Shown here piece after piece: positions 43,123 to 50,535 of a stretch of DNA of 64,000 nucleotides (the stretch's first letter is position 1; every line of letters starts with the position of its first letter). The notes under the pieces were generated by a model. It was not told the DNA's origin. It did no database searches and saw only the letters and a program-made list of their open reading frames with translations. Origin of the DNA: Symbioplanes lichenis (GTDB lineage: Bacteria; Actinomycetota; Actinomycetes; Mycobacteriales; Micromonosporaceae); NCBI RefSeq assembly GCF_030709675.1, contig NZ_JAUZQD010000015.1, positions 62,001 to 126,000 on the forward strand. The letters are read 5' to 3'. A program made the position numbers and the translations under genes.

Positions 43123-43329
43123 GCGCCCGCTCGTCGCAACGCCTGCTGACTGCTGCGCCCGCCCGCGCCGCGCCCATCTACCGCCGGCTGCCGCCTCCTG
43201 CTGCCACACCTGTCGGCGCCGCGCCCTATCGCCACTCCCGGATCCGCGCCCGCCGGCCGCGCTGCTGACCGCCGCGCTGCTGACCTCTGCGTCCGGCGGC
43301 GCCTCCAACGGGGGCTGGTGATGCGACGA

Positions 43330-43357
43330 CGGGTGCCCTACCGAGGTGGGGCACCCG
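43330..43357 (-). terminator. Stem-loop downstream of the SDR gene
   Basis: CGGGTGCCC and GGGCACCCG form a 9-bp stem, ten bases past the SDR stop codon on the minus strand. The T-tract is absent. Confidence 0.6.
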
Positions 43358-43367
43358 TGAGAAGACC

Positions 43368-44108
43368 TCAGCGGGCGATGTAGCCGCCGTCGACGAAAAG
43401 CTCGGCGCCGGTGACGAAGGAGGCTTCGTCGCTGGCCAGGAAGAGGATGGCGGCGGCTACTTCTTCGGGGCGGCCGACCCGGCCGAGCGGGGTGGTGGCG
43501 ACGTAGGGCGCCTGGTCCGTGTCGCCCATCATCGGGGTTTCGATGAAGCCGGGGTGGACGCTGTTGACGCGGATGCCCAGCGGGGCCCATTCCACGGCGA
43601 CGTTCTTGGTGAGGGTGCGGACGGCGCCCTTGGCCGCGTGGTACGCGGGGGAGACGCCGAAGCCGCCGGACGCGCCGAAGATCGAGCTGGTGTTGACCAC
43701 GGCGGCGGCGGGGGAGGCCTTGAGCAGGGGTGCGGCGGCCTTCGTGCCGAGGAAGACGCTGGTCTGCGTGACGGCGACGACCTTCTCGTAGAGGGCGAGG
43801 GTCGTGTCCTCGATGGTGTCCGCGTGGCCGAGGCCGGCGTTGTTGACGAGGATGTCGAGCCCGCCGAACTTCTCTTCGACGGCGGCGACAGCCTGCGCCC
43901 ACGCGGCCTCGTCGGTGACGTCGAGGTGCAGGTAGAGCGCCTGGCCGCCGTTCTTCTCGATCTCGGCGGCGACGTCGGCGCCCGGGATGTCCTGGACGTC
44001 GGCCACCACGACCTTGGCGCCCTCGCGGGCCATGAGGAGGGCCGTCTGCTTGCCGATGCCGCTGGCGCCGCCGGTCACGAGTGCGATCTTGCCGTTCAAC
44101 CGAGTCAT
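43368..44108 (-). CDS. Short-chain dehydrogenase/reductase
   Basis: 246-residue classical SDR. The NAD(P) loop is TGGASGIGKQTA (about 13-24) and the NNAG motif is in ILVNNAGLGHAD. The catalytic tetrad is indicated by Ser in NTSSIFGASGG and YxxxK in YHAAKGAV. The acidic VVADVQD after beta2 favours NAD. It resembles FabG and steroid/glucose dehydrogenases; the substrate is unknown. The ATG at 44108 has GAAGGGA eight bases upstream. It is divergent from a TetR gene with a palindromic operator between, so it is a probable target of that repressor. Confidence 0.9.
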   Translation of the reverse strand: MTRLNGKIALVTGGASGIGKQTALLMAREGAKVVVADVQDIPGADVAAEIEKNGGQALYLHLDVTDEAAWAQAVAAVEEKFGGLDILVNNAGLGHADTIEDTTLALYEKVVAVTQTSVFLGTKAAAPLLKASPAAAVVNTSSIFGASGGFGVSPAYHAAKGAVRTLTKNVAVEWAPLGIRVNSVHPGFIETPMMGDTDQAPYVATTPLGRVGRPEEVAAAILFLASDEASFVTGAELFVDGGYIAR

Positions 44109-44137
44109 CACGGGTGTCCCTTCACGAGGTGGATACT

Positions 44138-44162
44138 TAGACGATACGTCTCGTATCGACTA
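44138..44162. promoter_or_regulatory. Palindromic operator between the SDR and TetR genes
   Basis: TAGACGATACG-TCT-CGTATCGACTA: 11-base arms with one mismatch. The inner GATACGTCTCGTATC is perfect. It lies 30 bases before the SDR start and 91 before tetR. Confidence 0.75.
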
Positions 44163-44252
44163 GCGACGCATGTGATGTGGGTCGCTGTGGACGGCGCGAG
44201 CGGCCCTGATGAGCTGGGATGACAACGATCAGGAAGAACGGCGGGAGCACAG

Positions 44253-44834
44253 GTGGCCGTACAGGGAAATCGCCCGAGGTCAGGTCCCAAGCGGGACCCG
44301 CACGCCCAGCAGGCGGCGCTCGCCGCGGCCGAGGAGCTGTTGACCGAGATCGGTTATCACCGCGTGACGATGGAGCGCATCGCCGAGCGGTCCGGCGTGG
44401 CGAAGATGACGCTGTACCGCTGGTGGCCCAACAAGGCCGCGGTCATCACGGACGCCGTGCGGGATCGGCTGGCGCCGGCTTCGACGCCCGACACCGGTTC
44501 GGTCGCCGAGGATGCCCGGGAGCAGCTCGCGGCGCTGATGACGACGCTGACCAGGTACGGCGACGCGAGCGTCACGGCCGCGGCGATGAGCTCGCGCGGC
44601 GAGGCGGGCCGGGAGGACCTGCGCGACATCCTGCACCCGTGGTACGAGAGCTTCACCACGTTGCTCGATCGCGGCATCGAGCGACGACAATTGCCGGACC
44701 GGTTTCCGGTCACGCTGACCGCCCACGCCTGGCTGGGATACGTGATTTACCGCGTCGTCTTTCTCCAGGAGGACATTGTCCCGGCGGATCTGGCGGCGCT
44801 CGTCGAGCAGTCGGCGGGGGCCGGAAACCGATAG
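44253..44834 (+). CDS. TetR family transcriptional regulator
   Basis: 193 residues. The N-terminal helix-turn-helix (AAEELLTEIGYHRVTMERIA ... VAKMTLYRWWPNKAAVI, about 20-65) is the TetR_N domain. The helical C-terminal ligand domain has a TetR_C_16/11-like LHPWYESFTTLLDRGIERRQ. GTG start with GGGAGCACAGG upstream. It is divergent to an SDR gene over a near-perfect 25-bp palindrome, the expected repressor site. The inducer is unknown; the pair may handle a small lipophilic compound (inference). Confidence 0.9.
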   Translation: MAVQGNRPRSGPKRDPHAQQAALAAAEELLTEIGYHRVTMERIAERSGVAKMTLYRWWPNKAAVITDAVRDRLAPASTPDTGSVAEDAREQLAALMTTLTRYGDASVTAAAMSSRGEAGREDLRDILHPWYESFTTLLDRGIERRQLPDRFPVTLTAHAWLGYVIYRVVFLQEDIVPADLAALVEQSAGAGNR

Positions 44835-44843
44835 GCTGCCGCC

Positions 44844-45386
44844 GTGTTCGCTATAGATCTCGGTGATGGCGCTCAGCTCCGGACCTTGGAGCCGTGGCAA
44901 GCGGAGGAGTTCTTCGCGCACATGGAACGCGCGCGGGAAACCGTCGACCCGTGGATCCCGTGGGCGTCGGTGAGCCACGACCTGCACTCGGCCCGCAACA
45001 CCTTGCAGCGGTACGCGGACAAGCAGGCCACCGACACCGCCCGGCTCTTCGGCATCTGGCTCGACGGGGTGCTGGTCGGCGGCACGATGTTCGTGTCCTT
45101 CGACGTGAAGTCCGGGGTGTGCGAGGTCGGCGTCTGGCTGGAGCCGGCCGGTCGGGGCCGTGGCCTGATCACGCGGGCTGTCCGGAAGCTGATCGACTAT
45201 GCGTTCGTCGAGCGCGGGATGTTCCGGGTCGAGTGGATCTGCCGTCCCGACAACCACGCGAGCAGCAACGTCGCGAAGCGTCTCGGGATGAGCCTGGACG
45301 GGGTGCTGCGCGGGAACTACGTACACCAAGGTGTGCGTTACGACTCGGAGATCTGGTCCGTCACCGCGCCGGAGTGGGCCCGCTGA
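44844..45386 (+). CDS. RimJ/RimL-type GNAT acetyltransferase
   Basis: 180 residues of the GNAT fold, subgroup acetylating protein N termini or small amines. The acetyl-CoA loop is in VWLEPAGRGRGLITRAVRKL (near 95-114). The C-terminal helix and strand CRPDNHASSNVAKRLGMSLD are typical of RimJ/RimL-like enzymes. It starts with GTG ten bases after tetR and probably shares its transcript. The acceptor is not predictable. Confidence 0.88.
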   Translation: MFAIDLGDGAQLRTLEPWQAEEFFAHMERARETVDPWIPWASVSHDLHSARNTLQRYADKQATDTARLFGIWLDGVLVGGTMFVSFDVKSGVCEVGVWLEPAGRGRGLITRAVRKLIDYAFVERGMFRVEWICRPDNHASSNVAKRLGMSLDGVLRGNYVHQGVRYDSEIWSVTAPEWAR

Positions 45387-45489
45387 GCTGGGCGTCTGCT
45401 CCGTCACAATGATCGTTGCGTCACTTCACGGATGAAGCTGCCCGGAGGATATTTAGCGGTACTAACCACCTTTCCCCCCGGGAGGTGCG

Positions 45490-46764
45490 ATGACCACCGC
45501 ACACAAGCTGATCGACCTGCTGGAGAACCTGCTCCAGGCACCGCTGCCCGTCCGGCTCCGGGCCTGGGACGGCTCGGAGGCGGGCCCGCCGGACGCCCCG
45601 GTGCTCGTCGTCCGGCATCGGCGCGCGCTGCGCCGGCTCATGTGGCAGCCGACCGAGCTGGGACTGGCCCGCGCGTACGTGTCGGGGGATCTTGATGTCG
45701 AGGGTGACCTCTACGACGCGCTGCGCCGGCTCGCCACGCTGATCTGGGGCAGCGGGCCGGACGCCCGGGCGCTGCCCAAGGCCACCGTGCTCGCGGAACT
45801 CGTGCGCCTCGGCATCGTCGGACCGCAGCCCAAGCCGCCTGCGGAGGAGATCGCGATGCAGGGTACGCGGCACAGCAAGCGCCGCGACCGGCAAGCCATC
45901 AGTCACCACTACGACGTGGGCAACGACTTCTACCGGATCGTGCTCGGGGAGAGCATGGTCTATTCGTGCGCCTACTGGACCGGAGACAGTCCCGAGTACG
46001 GACTTGCCGACGCCCAGCGCGACAAGCTCGACCTCATCTGCCGCAAGCTCGAGCTCAAGCCCGGGATGCGGCTGCTCGACGTCGGGTGCGGCTGGGGCAG
46101 TCTGGCTCTGCACGCCGCCCGTGAGTACGGGGTCGACGTGGTCGGCATCACGCTCTCCACGGAACAGGCTGACTACGCGCGGAAGCAGATCGCCGAGGCG
46201 GGGCTGACGGCCCACGTCGAGATCCGGGTGCAGGACTATCGCGACGTGGAGGACGGCCCGTTCGACGCGATCTCGAGCGTCGGGATGGCGGAGCACGTGG
46301 GCACCGGCCCGTACGCGGACTATGCCGCCATCCTCTTCGCCCTGCTCAAGCCGGGTGGCCGCCTGCTCAATCACCAGATCGCCGCGCTGCACCCCGAGCC
46401 GGCCCCGGCGCGCAAGCAGCGGTCGTTCATCGACGCCTACGTCTTCCCCGACGGGGAACTGGCGCCCGTCGGCACCACTGCCACCCTGCTGGAAGAGGCA
46501 GGATTCGAGGTGCGGGACGTGCAGGCGCTGCGCGAGCACTACGCACGTACCCTCCGGGCCTGGGTGGCGAATCTGGAGGACGACTGGTCGACCGCTGTGC
46601 GGCTCACCACGCCCGGCCGGGCTCGCGTCTGGCGCCTCTACATGGCGGCGTCAGCCATCGCGTTCGAGCAGGCCAGGATCGGTGTGAACCAGATCTTGTG
46701 CGTGAAGACAAAACGCGACGGTACGAGTGACATGGCTCTCACCCGCGCGGGATGGCTGGCTTGA
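45490..46764 (+). CDS. cfa: Cyclopropane-fatty-acyl-phospholipid synthase family methyltransferase
   Basis: 424 residues. SAM-dependent transfer of a methylene or methyl group to unsaturated acyl chains of membrane lipids. The N-terminal about 120 residues form the lipid-binding domain. The SAM loop is LLDVGCGWGSLALHAA near 195. Active-site features SHHYDVGNDFY, MVYSCAYW and the EHVG motif are all present. The C terminus lies against the membrane in homologues. GGGAGGTGCG precedes the ATG. It is monocistronic-looking, between a GNAT and a Nudix gene. Confidence 0.92.
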   Translation: MTTAHKLIDLLENLLQAPLPVRLRAWDGSEAGPPDAPVLVVRHRRALRRLMWQPTELGLARAYVSGDLDVEGDLYDALRRLATLIWGSGPDARALPKATVLAELVRLGIVGPQPKPPAEEIAMQGTRHSKRRDRQAISHHYDVGNDFYRIVLGESMVYSCAYWTGDSPEYGLADAQRDKLDLICRKLELKPGMRLLDVGCGWGSLALHAAREYGVDVVGITLSTEQADYARKQIAEAGLTAHVEIRVQDYRDVEDGPFDAISSVGMAEHVGTGPYADYAAILFALLKPGGRLLNHQIAALHPEPAPARKQRSFIDAYVFPDGELAPVGTTATLLEEAGFEVRDVQALREHYARTLRAWVANLEDDWSTAVRLTTPGRARVWRLYMAASAIAFEQARIGVNQILCVKTKRDGTSDMALTRAGWLA

Positions 46765-46834
46765 CGCGAGCCGTTCGCACGCGCGTACCCGTTCCGTTGC
46801 GCATTCACAGCGTTCTTGTGAGTAGCCTTCACTC

Positions 46835-47236
46835 GTGAATGGACGGAGACGAGCAGCTGCCATCATCCTTCGTGATCGGCGGGTGCTGATGGTGCACGAG
46901 CGCAGCCGGCGCGAGGGCAGCCGGGAGTGGTGGACGCTGCCCGGCGGCGGCATCGACCCCGGCGAGACCCCCGAGGATGCCGTACGCCGCGAGGTGCTGG
47001 AAGAGGTCGGACTCGTCGTCAAGGAAGCGCGGTACGTCCAGGACGTGCAGTACCCGTCGGGGCTCACGTCGGTGTTCCTGTGCACCGTCGGCGACGAGGA
47101 ACCGCAGCTCGGGCCGCATCTCGGGGGTCCGGAGCCGGTCGGGATCGACTGGGTGCCGCTGCCCGACCTCAAGCCGGGCGACCCGACGCTGGTGGCGGTG
47201 CCGCCGATGATCGTGGCGTTCCCGCTGCCGGAGTGA
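46835..47236 (+). CDS. Nudix hydrolase
   Basis: 133 residues. The Nudix box is complete: GGGIDPGETPEDAVRREVLE followed by EVGL, matching GX5EX7REUXEEXGU. The family cleaves nucleoside diphosphates linked to other groups; the substrate is not predictable. GTG start at 46835. It ends 24 bases before a convergent membrane-protein gene. Confidence 0.9.
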   Translation: MNGRRRAAAIILRDRRVLMVHERSRREGSREWWTLPGGGIDPGETPEDAVRREVLEEVGLVVKEARYVQDVQYPSGLTSVFLCTVGDEEPQLGPHLGGPEPVGIDWVPLPDLKPGDPTLVAVPPMIVAFPLPE

Positions 47237-47259
47237 CGGCCCGCCGCTGGAGTGACCGC

Positions 47260-47892
47260 TCAGGCGGATTCGGCGGGCACCTTGGCGGGCTGGGCCTCGT
47301 CGGTGGCCGGCGTGGGCGTGGGTTCGGCCGGCACGTGTGCGGTCCGCGCCGGCGGCTGAACGACTTCGGCTGACGCGGGCGCCGGCGGCTGCGTGACTGT
47401 GGGCGTCGACGGGCGGGTGGCTGTGGGCGTCGATGGGCGGGTGACTGTGGGCGTCGGCGGGTGGGTGACGGCCGGCGCCGGGGACGGGGTGGCTTCCGTC
47501 GGCTCGGGCGGGGCGTCGGCGATCGTGCGGCAGCGCTCGGCGACGAAGTAGGCGCAGCTCACGGCGTACCCGAGAGTGAGCAGGAGGCCGACGGCCCGGA
47601 CCGATGCGGGCGCCACGGCCAGCAGCGTCGCGATGAGCGCGCCACTCGACCAGCTCGCGAGCAGGACCGTGTTGACCGTGTCCTGCGCCGCCCAGCCGTC
47701 GACGTTGCGGCGGCGCGCCTGCCGGCGGATCTCGGTCAGAAGCGCGTGGCTCATGCCGACGGTGAGCATGCCCAGCAGCACGGTGGCGAAGACGGAGTGA
47801 GTGCCCCCGGCGACGGCCGCGACCGCGGTGCCCCCGGCGAGCAGGGCGAGACCACTGACCGTGCCCACGCGCGCGCTTCGTCTCTCCCTCAC
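47260..47892 (-). CDS. Membrane protein with a Pro/Thr-repeat tail
   Basis: 210 residues, function unknown. Four hydrophobic helices occupy residues 10-125 (GLALLAGGTAVAAVAGG, FATVLLGMLTVGMSHALL, VLLASWSSGALIATLLAV, VGLLLTLGYAVSCAYFV). The last 80 residues are a low-complexity tail with TPTVTRPS/TPTATRPS units repeated about four times, mirrored by a 24-bp DNA repeat. The layout resembles actinobacterial small membrane proteins without enzymatic motifs. It is convergent with the Nudix gene. Confidence 0.75.
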   Translation of the reverse strand: MRERRSARVGTVSGLALLAGGTAVAAVAGGTHSVFATVLLGMLTVGMSHALLTEIRRQARRRNVDGWAAQDTVNTVLLASWSSGALIATLLAVAPASVRAVGLLLTLGYAVSCAYFVAERCRTIADAPPEPTEATPSPAPAVTHPPTPTVTRPSTPTATRPSTPTVTQPPAPASAEVVQPPARTAHVPAEPTPTPATDEAQPAKVPAESA

Positions 47893-47976
47893 ATCTATTG
47901 ACAGTCGGCAAGATCGGGCCCGGCCTGAGGAGCCGGCGGGTGACTCGATTGGTTCCCGCGCCCGAATCGGGGGAGG

Positions 47977-48537
47977 ATGACGGGCGTGTTCGGATCACTG
48001 AAGCTGGAACCCGCGATCAGCCGGCTCGATCTCCTGGCCCCGCCAGTGGCGGCCGCCCTGCAGGTGTGGCCGGCGGAGGCGCCGATCGACGGCGATCAGG
48101 TGATGGTCGCGCCGATCGACGCCGAGCTGGCCGACACGGCGGCCTTCTGCGACGCGTATGACGTCGGCCTCGAAGAATCGGCGAACTGTGTGATCGTCGC
48201 GGGCAAGCGCGGCGAGGTCACGCGGTATGCGGCATGTGTCGTGCTCGCGACCACCCGGGCCGACGTCAACGGCATCGTGCGGCGGCATCTCGACGCGCGC
48301 AAGGCCAGCTTCGCCCCGATGGACGAGGCGGTCCGGCTGAGCGGCATGGAGTACGGCGGCATCACGCCGATCGGCCTCCCCAAGGACTGGCCGGTGCTCG
48401 TGGACTCCCGCGTGATCGCTACGCCGCACGTCATCATCGGGTCGGGCCTGCGGGGCAGCAAGATCGCGATCGCCGGACCGGCTCTGGGGGCGCTGCCGGG
48501 GGCGGAAGTGATCGAGGGGCTCGCGCGCGAGGCATAA
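47977..48537 (+). CDS. YbaK/EbsC family aminoacyl-tRNA deacylase
   Basis: 186 residues. The fold hydrolyses mischarged tRNAs such as Cys- or Ala-tRNA(Pro). Recognisable pieces are CVIVAGKRGEVTRYAACVVL with the conserved lysine, the segment FAPMDEAVRLSGMEYGGITP (typical of the family), and the C-terminal GSGLRGSKIAIAG. Standalone editing domains complement prolyl-tRNA synthetase, whose gene is about 2 kb downstream. Start ATG at 47977 after GGGGGAGG. Confidence 0.9.
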   Translation: MTGVFGSLKLEPAISRLDLLAPPVAAALQVWPAEAPIDGDQVMVAPIDAELADTAAFCDAYDVGLEESANCVIVAGKRGEVTRYAACVVLATTRADVNGIVRRHLDARKASFAPMDEAVRLSGMEYGGITPIGLPKDWPVLVDSRVIATPHVIIGSGLRGSKIAIAGPALGALPGAEVIEGLAREA

Positions 48538-48559
48538 GCCGCTCACGCTTGTCGATGTT

Positions 48560-48573
48560 GTTTCACGTGGAAC
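48560..48573. promoter_or_regulatory. parS-like site with one mismatch, 25 kb from parB
   Basis: GTTTCACGTGGAAC, one base from consensus, in the short spacer between two convergent genes. Confidence 0.5.
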
Positions 48574-48574
48574 C

Positions 48575-49216
48575 TCATCGAGCGGTGTCGACGGCCTCCC
48601 GGCGCATGATCTCTTCGAGGGCCGATCGCAGGACTGTCGTCTCCTGGGCGCCCTGGACCACGAACTTCCGGTCGATCACGAACGTCGGCACGCTGGTGAT
48701 GCCGAGCTCGCGCGCCTCGGCGAGGTCGGCGTTCACGGCTTCCGTTCCGGTGGGCGAGGCGAGGTAGGCGAGCGCGGCCGCCTCGTCCAGCCCGACGGCC
48801 CCGGCCAGCCGGGCCAGCTCGGCGTGCGAACCGATGTCGATGCCCTGCTCGAAGTGGGCCCGCTGCAACGTCTCGATCATCAACAGTTGCAGGTCCTGCC
48901 CGGCGGCCCACGCGACGAGCCGGTGCGCGTCGAAGGTGTTGGCGGCGACGGCCCGATCGAAGTCCAGGACCAGCCCGTCGGCCGCGGCCAGCTCCGTCAC
49001 CTGCGCCAGCATCTGCCCGGCGCGCTCGGTGTCCCCCACCTTGGCGACCATCGCGGCCCGCAGCGGGACTCCCGGTGGCACGGGGGCCGGATCCAGCTGG
49101 TACGCCCGGCCGGTGATCGTCACCTCGCCCGGAAAGTCGCGCAGGACAGTCTCCAGCCGGTGCTTGCCCAGGTAACACCACGGGCAGACCACATCGAACC
49201 AGAGCTCAATGTTCAT
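48575..49216 (-). CDS. DsbA/FrnE family oxidoreductase
   Basis: 213 residues, cytoplasmic (no signal peptide). Thioredoxin-like domain with active site CPWC in VVCPWCYLGKHRLE (residues 10-13) and a helical insertion. The cis-Pro loop is in GITSVPTFVIDRKF. FrnE-like proteins isomerise or reduce disulfides. The ATG overlaps the SufE stop (ATGA), so the two are co-translated. Another frame over the same span is Arg/Gly low complexity and rejected. Confidence 0.92.
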   Translation of the reverse strand: MNIELWFDVVCPWCYLGKHRLETVLRDFPGEVTITGRAYQLDPAPVPPGVPLRAAMVAKVGDTERAGQMLAQVTELAAADGLVLDFDRAVAANTFDAHRLVAWAAGQDLQLLMIETLQRAHFEQGIDIGSHAELARLAGAVGLDEAAALAYLASPTGTEAVNADLAEARELGITSVPTFVIDRKFVVQGAQETTVLRSALEEIMRREAVDTAR

Positions 49217-49662
49217 ACCCGGGACTCCGCGTTGCCGGCCGTGTGGTCACGGATCTGGCGCTTGAGCCGGGCCAGGATCGCCGTCCCGCCCCGGATGCGC
49301 AGCGGGCTGATCGCCGTGGCGAGACCCATCCTGGCGTACAGGTCGTCGGGGACCGCGAGGATCTCCGTCGCCTTGGCGCCCTCGAGCCCCTCCGCGAGAA
49401 TGCCGGCGAAGGCCCGGGTGGTCGGCGCCTCGGGCGGGCAGTCGAACCAGGTCTGCACGGTGTCGTCGCCGTGCACCTCCGCCCGGAGGAAGAACTGGGT
49501 CTGGCACTCGGGCACCTGCTCCATGCCCTCGTGCCCGCGCAGCTCCTCCGGCAGCGGGGGAACAGCGTCGGAGAACTCCAGCAGCATCTCGAGCACCACC
49601 TCGCGCGGGGCGGAGGCGAACTCGTCGACGATTTCGGCCAGCTTCGGCGGCATGTCGCTCAC
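49213..49662 (-). CDS. sufE: SufE family Fe-S assembly protein
   Basis: 149 residues. SufE accepts persulfide sulfur from the cysteine desulfurase on the Cys in VPECQTQFFLRAEV (near residue 53). The FDCPPEAPTTRAFAGILAEG segment is also typical. The GTG start at 49662 precedes it and its stop overlaps the DsbA start. In mycobacteria sufE pairs with a rhodanese gene (Rv3283-Rv3284). Here a rhodanese is 3.5 kb away on the other strand. Confidence 0.9.
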   Translation of the reverse strand: MSDMPPKLAEIVDEFASAPREVVLEMLLEFSDAVPPLPEELRGHEGMEQVPECQTQFFLRAEVHGDDTVQTWFDCPPEAPTTRAFAGILAEGLEGAKATEILAVPDDLYARMGLATAISPLRIRGGTAILARLKRQIRDHTAGNAESRV

Positions 49663-49767
49663 GTGGGAGACCCTACGTCGCCGTCGCCCGCGCGGCCCGT
49701 CTTCCGGGCGGCCGACTCGATCTTGCAGCGCCCGGGCCCTCGCTCTGCTGCCGCCCCGGCGGTCGTG

Positions 49768-49895
49768 CGGCGGTGGCGCGGTGGTGGCGCGGCGGCGGCG
49801 ATGGCGTGGCGGTGGTGGCGCGGCGGCGGCGATGGCGCGGCGGCGGCAGCGGTGGTGCGGCGGCGGCAGCGGTGGTGCGGTGGGCGGTGCAGGGA
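49768..49895. repeat. GGTGGC/GGCGGC tandem low-complexity tract
   Basis: Purine-skewed array: GTGGTGGCGCGGCGGCGGCG ATGGC twice, then CGGCGGCGGCAGCGGTGGTG twice. The strand asymmetry is marked. The whole 49663-49956 spacer contains no gene. Confidence 0.85.
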
Positions 49896-49956
49896 GCGAG
49901 GCGACGGATGCGGGCAGTGTCGACCGCGCGCCGGCTGTGGAGAGGAGGAGCTGGAA

Positions 49957-50349
49957 TCAGGCCGAAGCCGTGGACGGCGCCAAGGCGATGTCGCTCAGGC
50001 TCAGGATGCCGACGACCTTGCGATCGGAGTCACAGACGAGCAGCCGCCGCACGCCGCGCTCGCGCATGGCCCGCACCGCCTCCTCCACAGTGGCCGCCTG
50101 CTCCACCATGATCAGCTCGTGCGAGGCGATCGACGCGAGCGTGGTCGTGCGAGGCGGCAACCCCTCGGCGACCGCCCGCACCACGATGTCCCGGTCGGTC
50201 ACCATGCCGGACATGGTCGGCCCGTGGGTCACCACGATGTCCCCGATGCCCTGGTCGCGCATGGCCTGGGCGGCCTCGTCGAGCGTCGTCTCGCCCGGGA
50301 GATAGACGACCCGCCGGGTCATCACGTCCGCCACCGCTGTCCTGGCCAT
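49957..50349 (-). CDS. Tandem CBS-domain protein
   Basis: 130 residues forming two CBS motifs (about 6-60 and 70-128): VADVMTRRVVYLPGETTLDE and IASHELIMVEQAATVEEAVR. TMSGMVTDRDIVVR and RKVVGILSLSDIA are the adenosine-nucleotide contacts. This is a small standalone energy- or nucleotide-sensing module. The ATG at 50349 is favoured by GGGAGGTG eight bases upstream; a longer frame adds 20 unlikely residues. Upstream of it lies a spacer toward proS. Confidence 0.9.
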   Translation of the reverse strand: MARTAVADVMTRRVVYLPGETTLDEAAQAMRDQGIGDIVVTHGPTMSGMVTDRDIVVRAVAEGLPPRTTTLASIASHELIMVEQAATVEEAVRAMRERGVRRLLVCDSDRKVVGILSLSDIALAPSTASA

Positions 50350-50535
50350 GGCCGTCACCTCCCGTTTCCGAGCCCGCCCCGACGGTGAGGCGGTACCCGG
50401 CTCATCCATCGATTACACCGCGCCCGGCCCCCGTCGCCCACCGTGGAGCCGATCGAGCGACTCTCGTCGCACACAGAGTGGGACGACGCGTTGAACCATC
50501 GGAGATCCGCTCGGCCCGGCGCTCCCCGAGGCGGG

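Larger units (their letters stand above)
42810..43329. other. Repeat-rich spacer after tRNA-Ala
   Basis: About 500 bases without a credible gene. It holds two families of short tandem repeats built from CTGGCCATCGCTAG and CGGCTGTCGCGTCCCGG words. No integrase or attachment-site duplication of the tRNA end is visible. Confidence 0.6.

Noticed and set aside
48543..49181. Minus-strand Arg/Gly-rich frame overlapping the DsbA-like gene
   Set aside because: Low-complexity shadow of the DsbA-like reading frame, which has a clear CPWC motif and start overlap.
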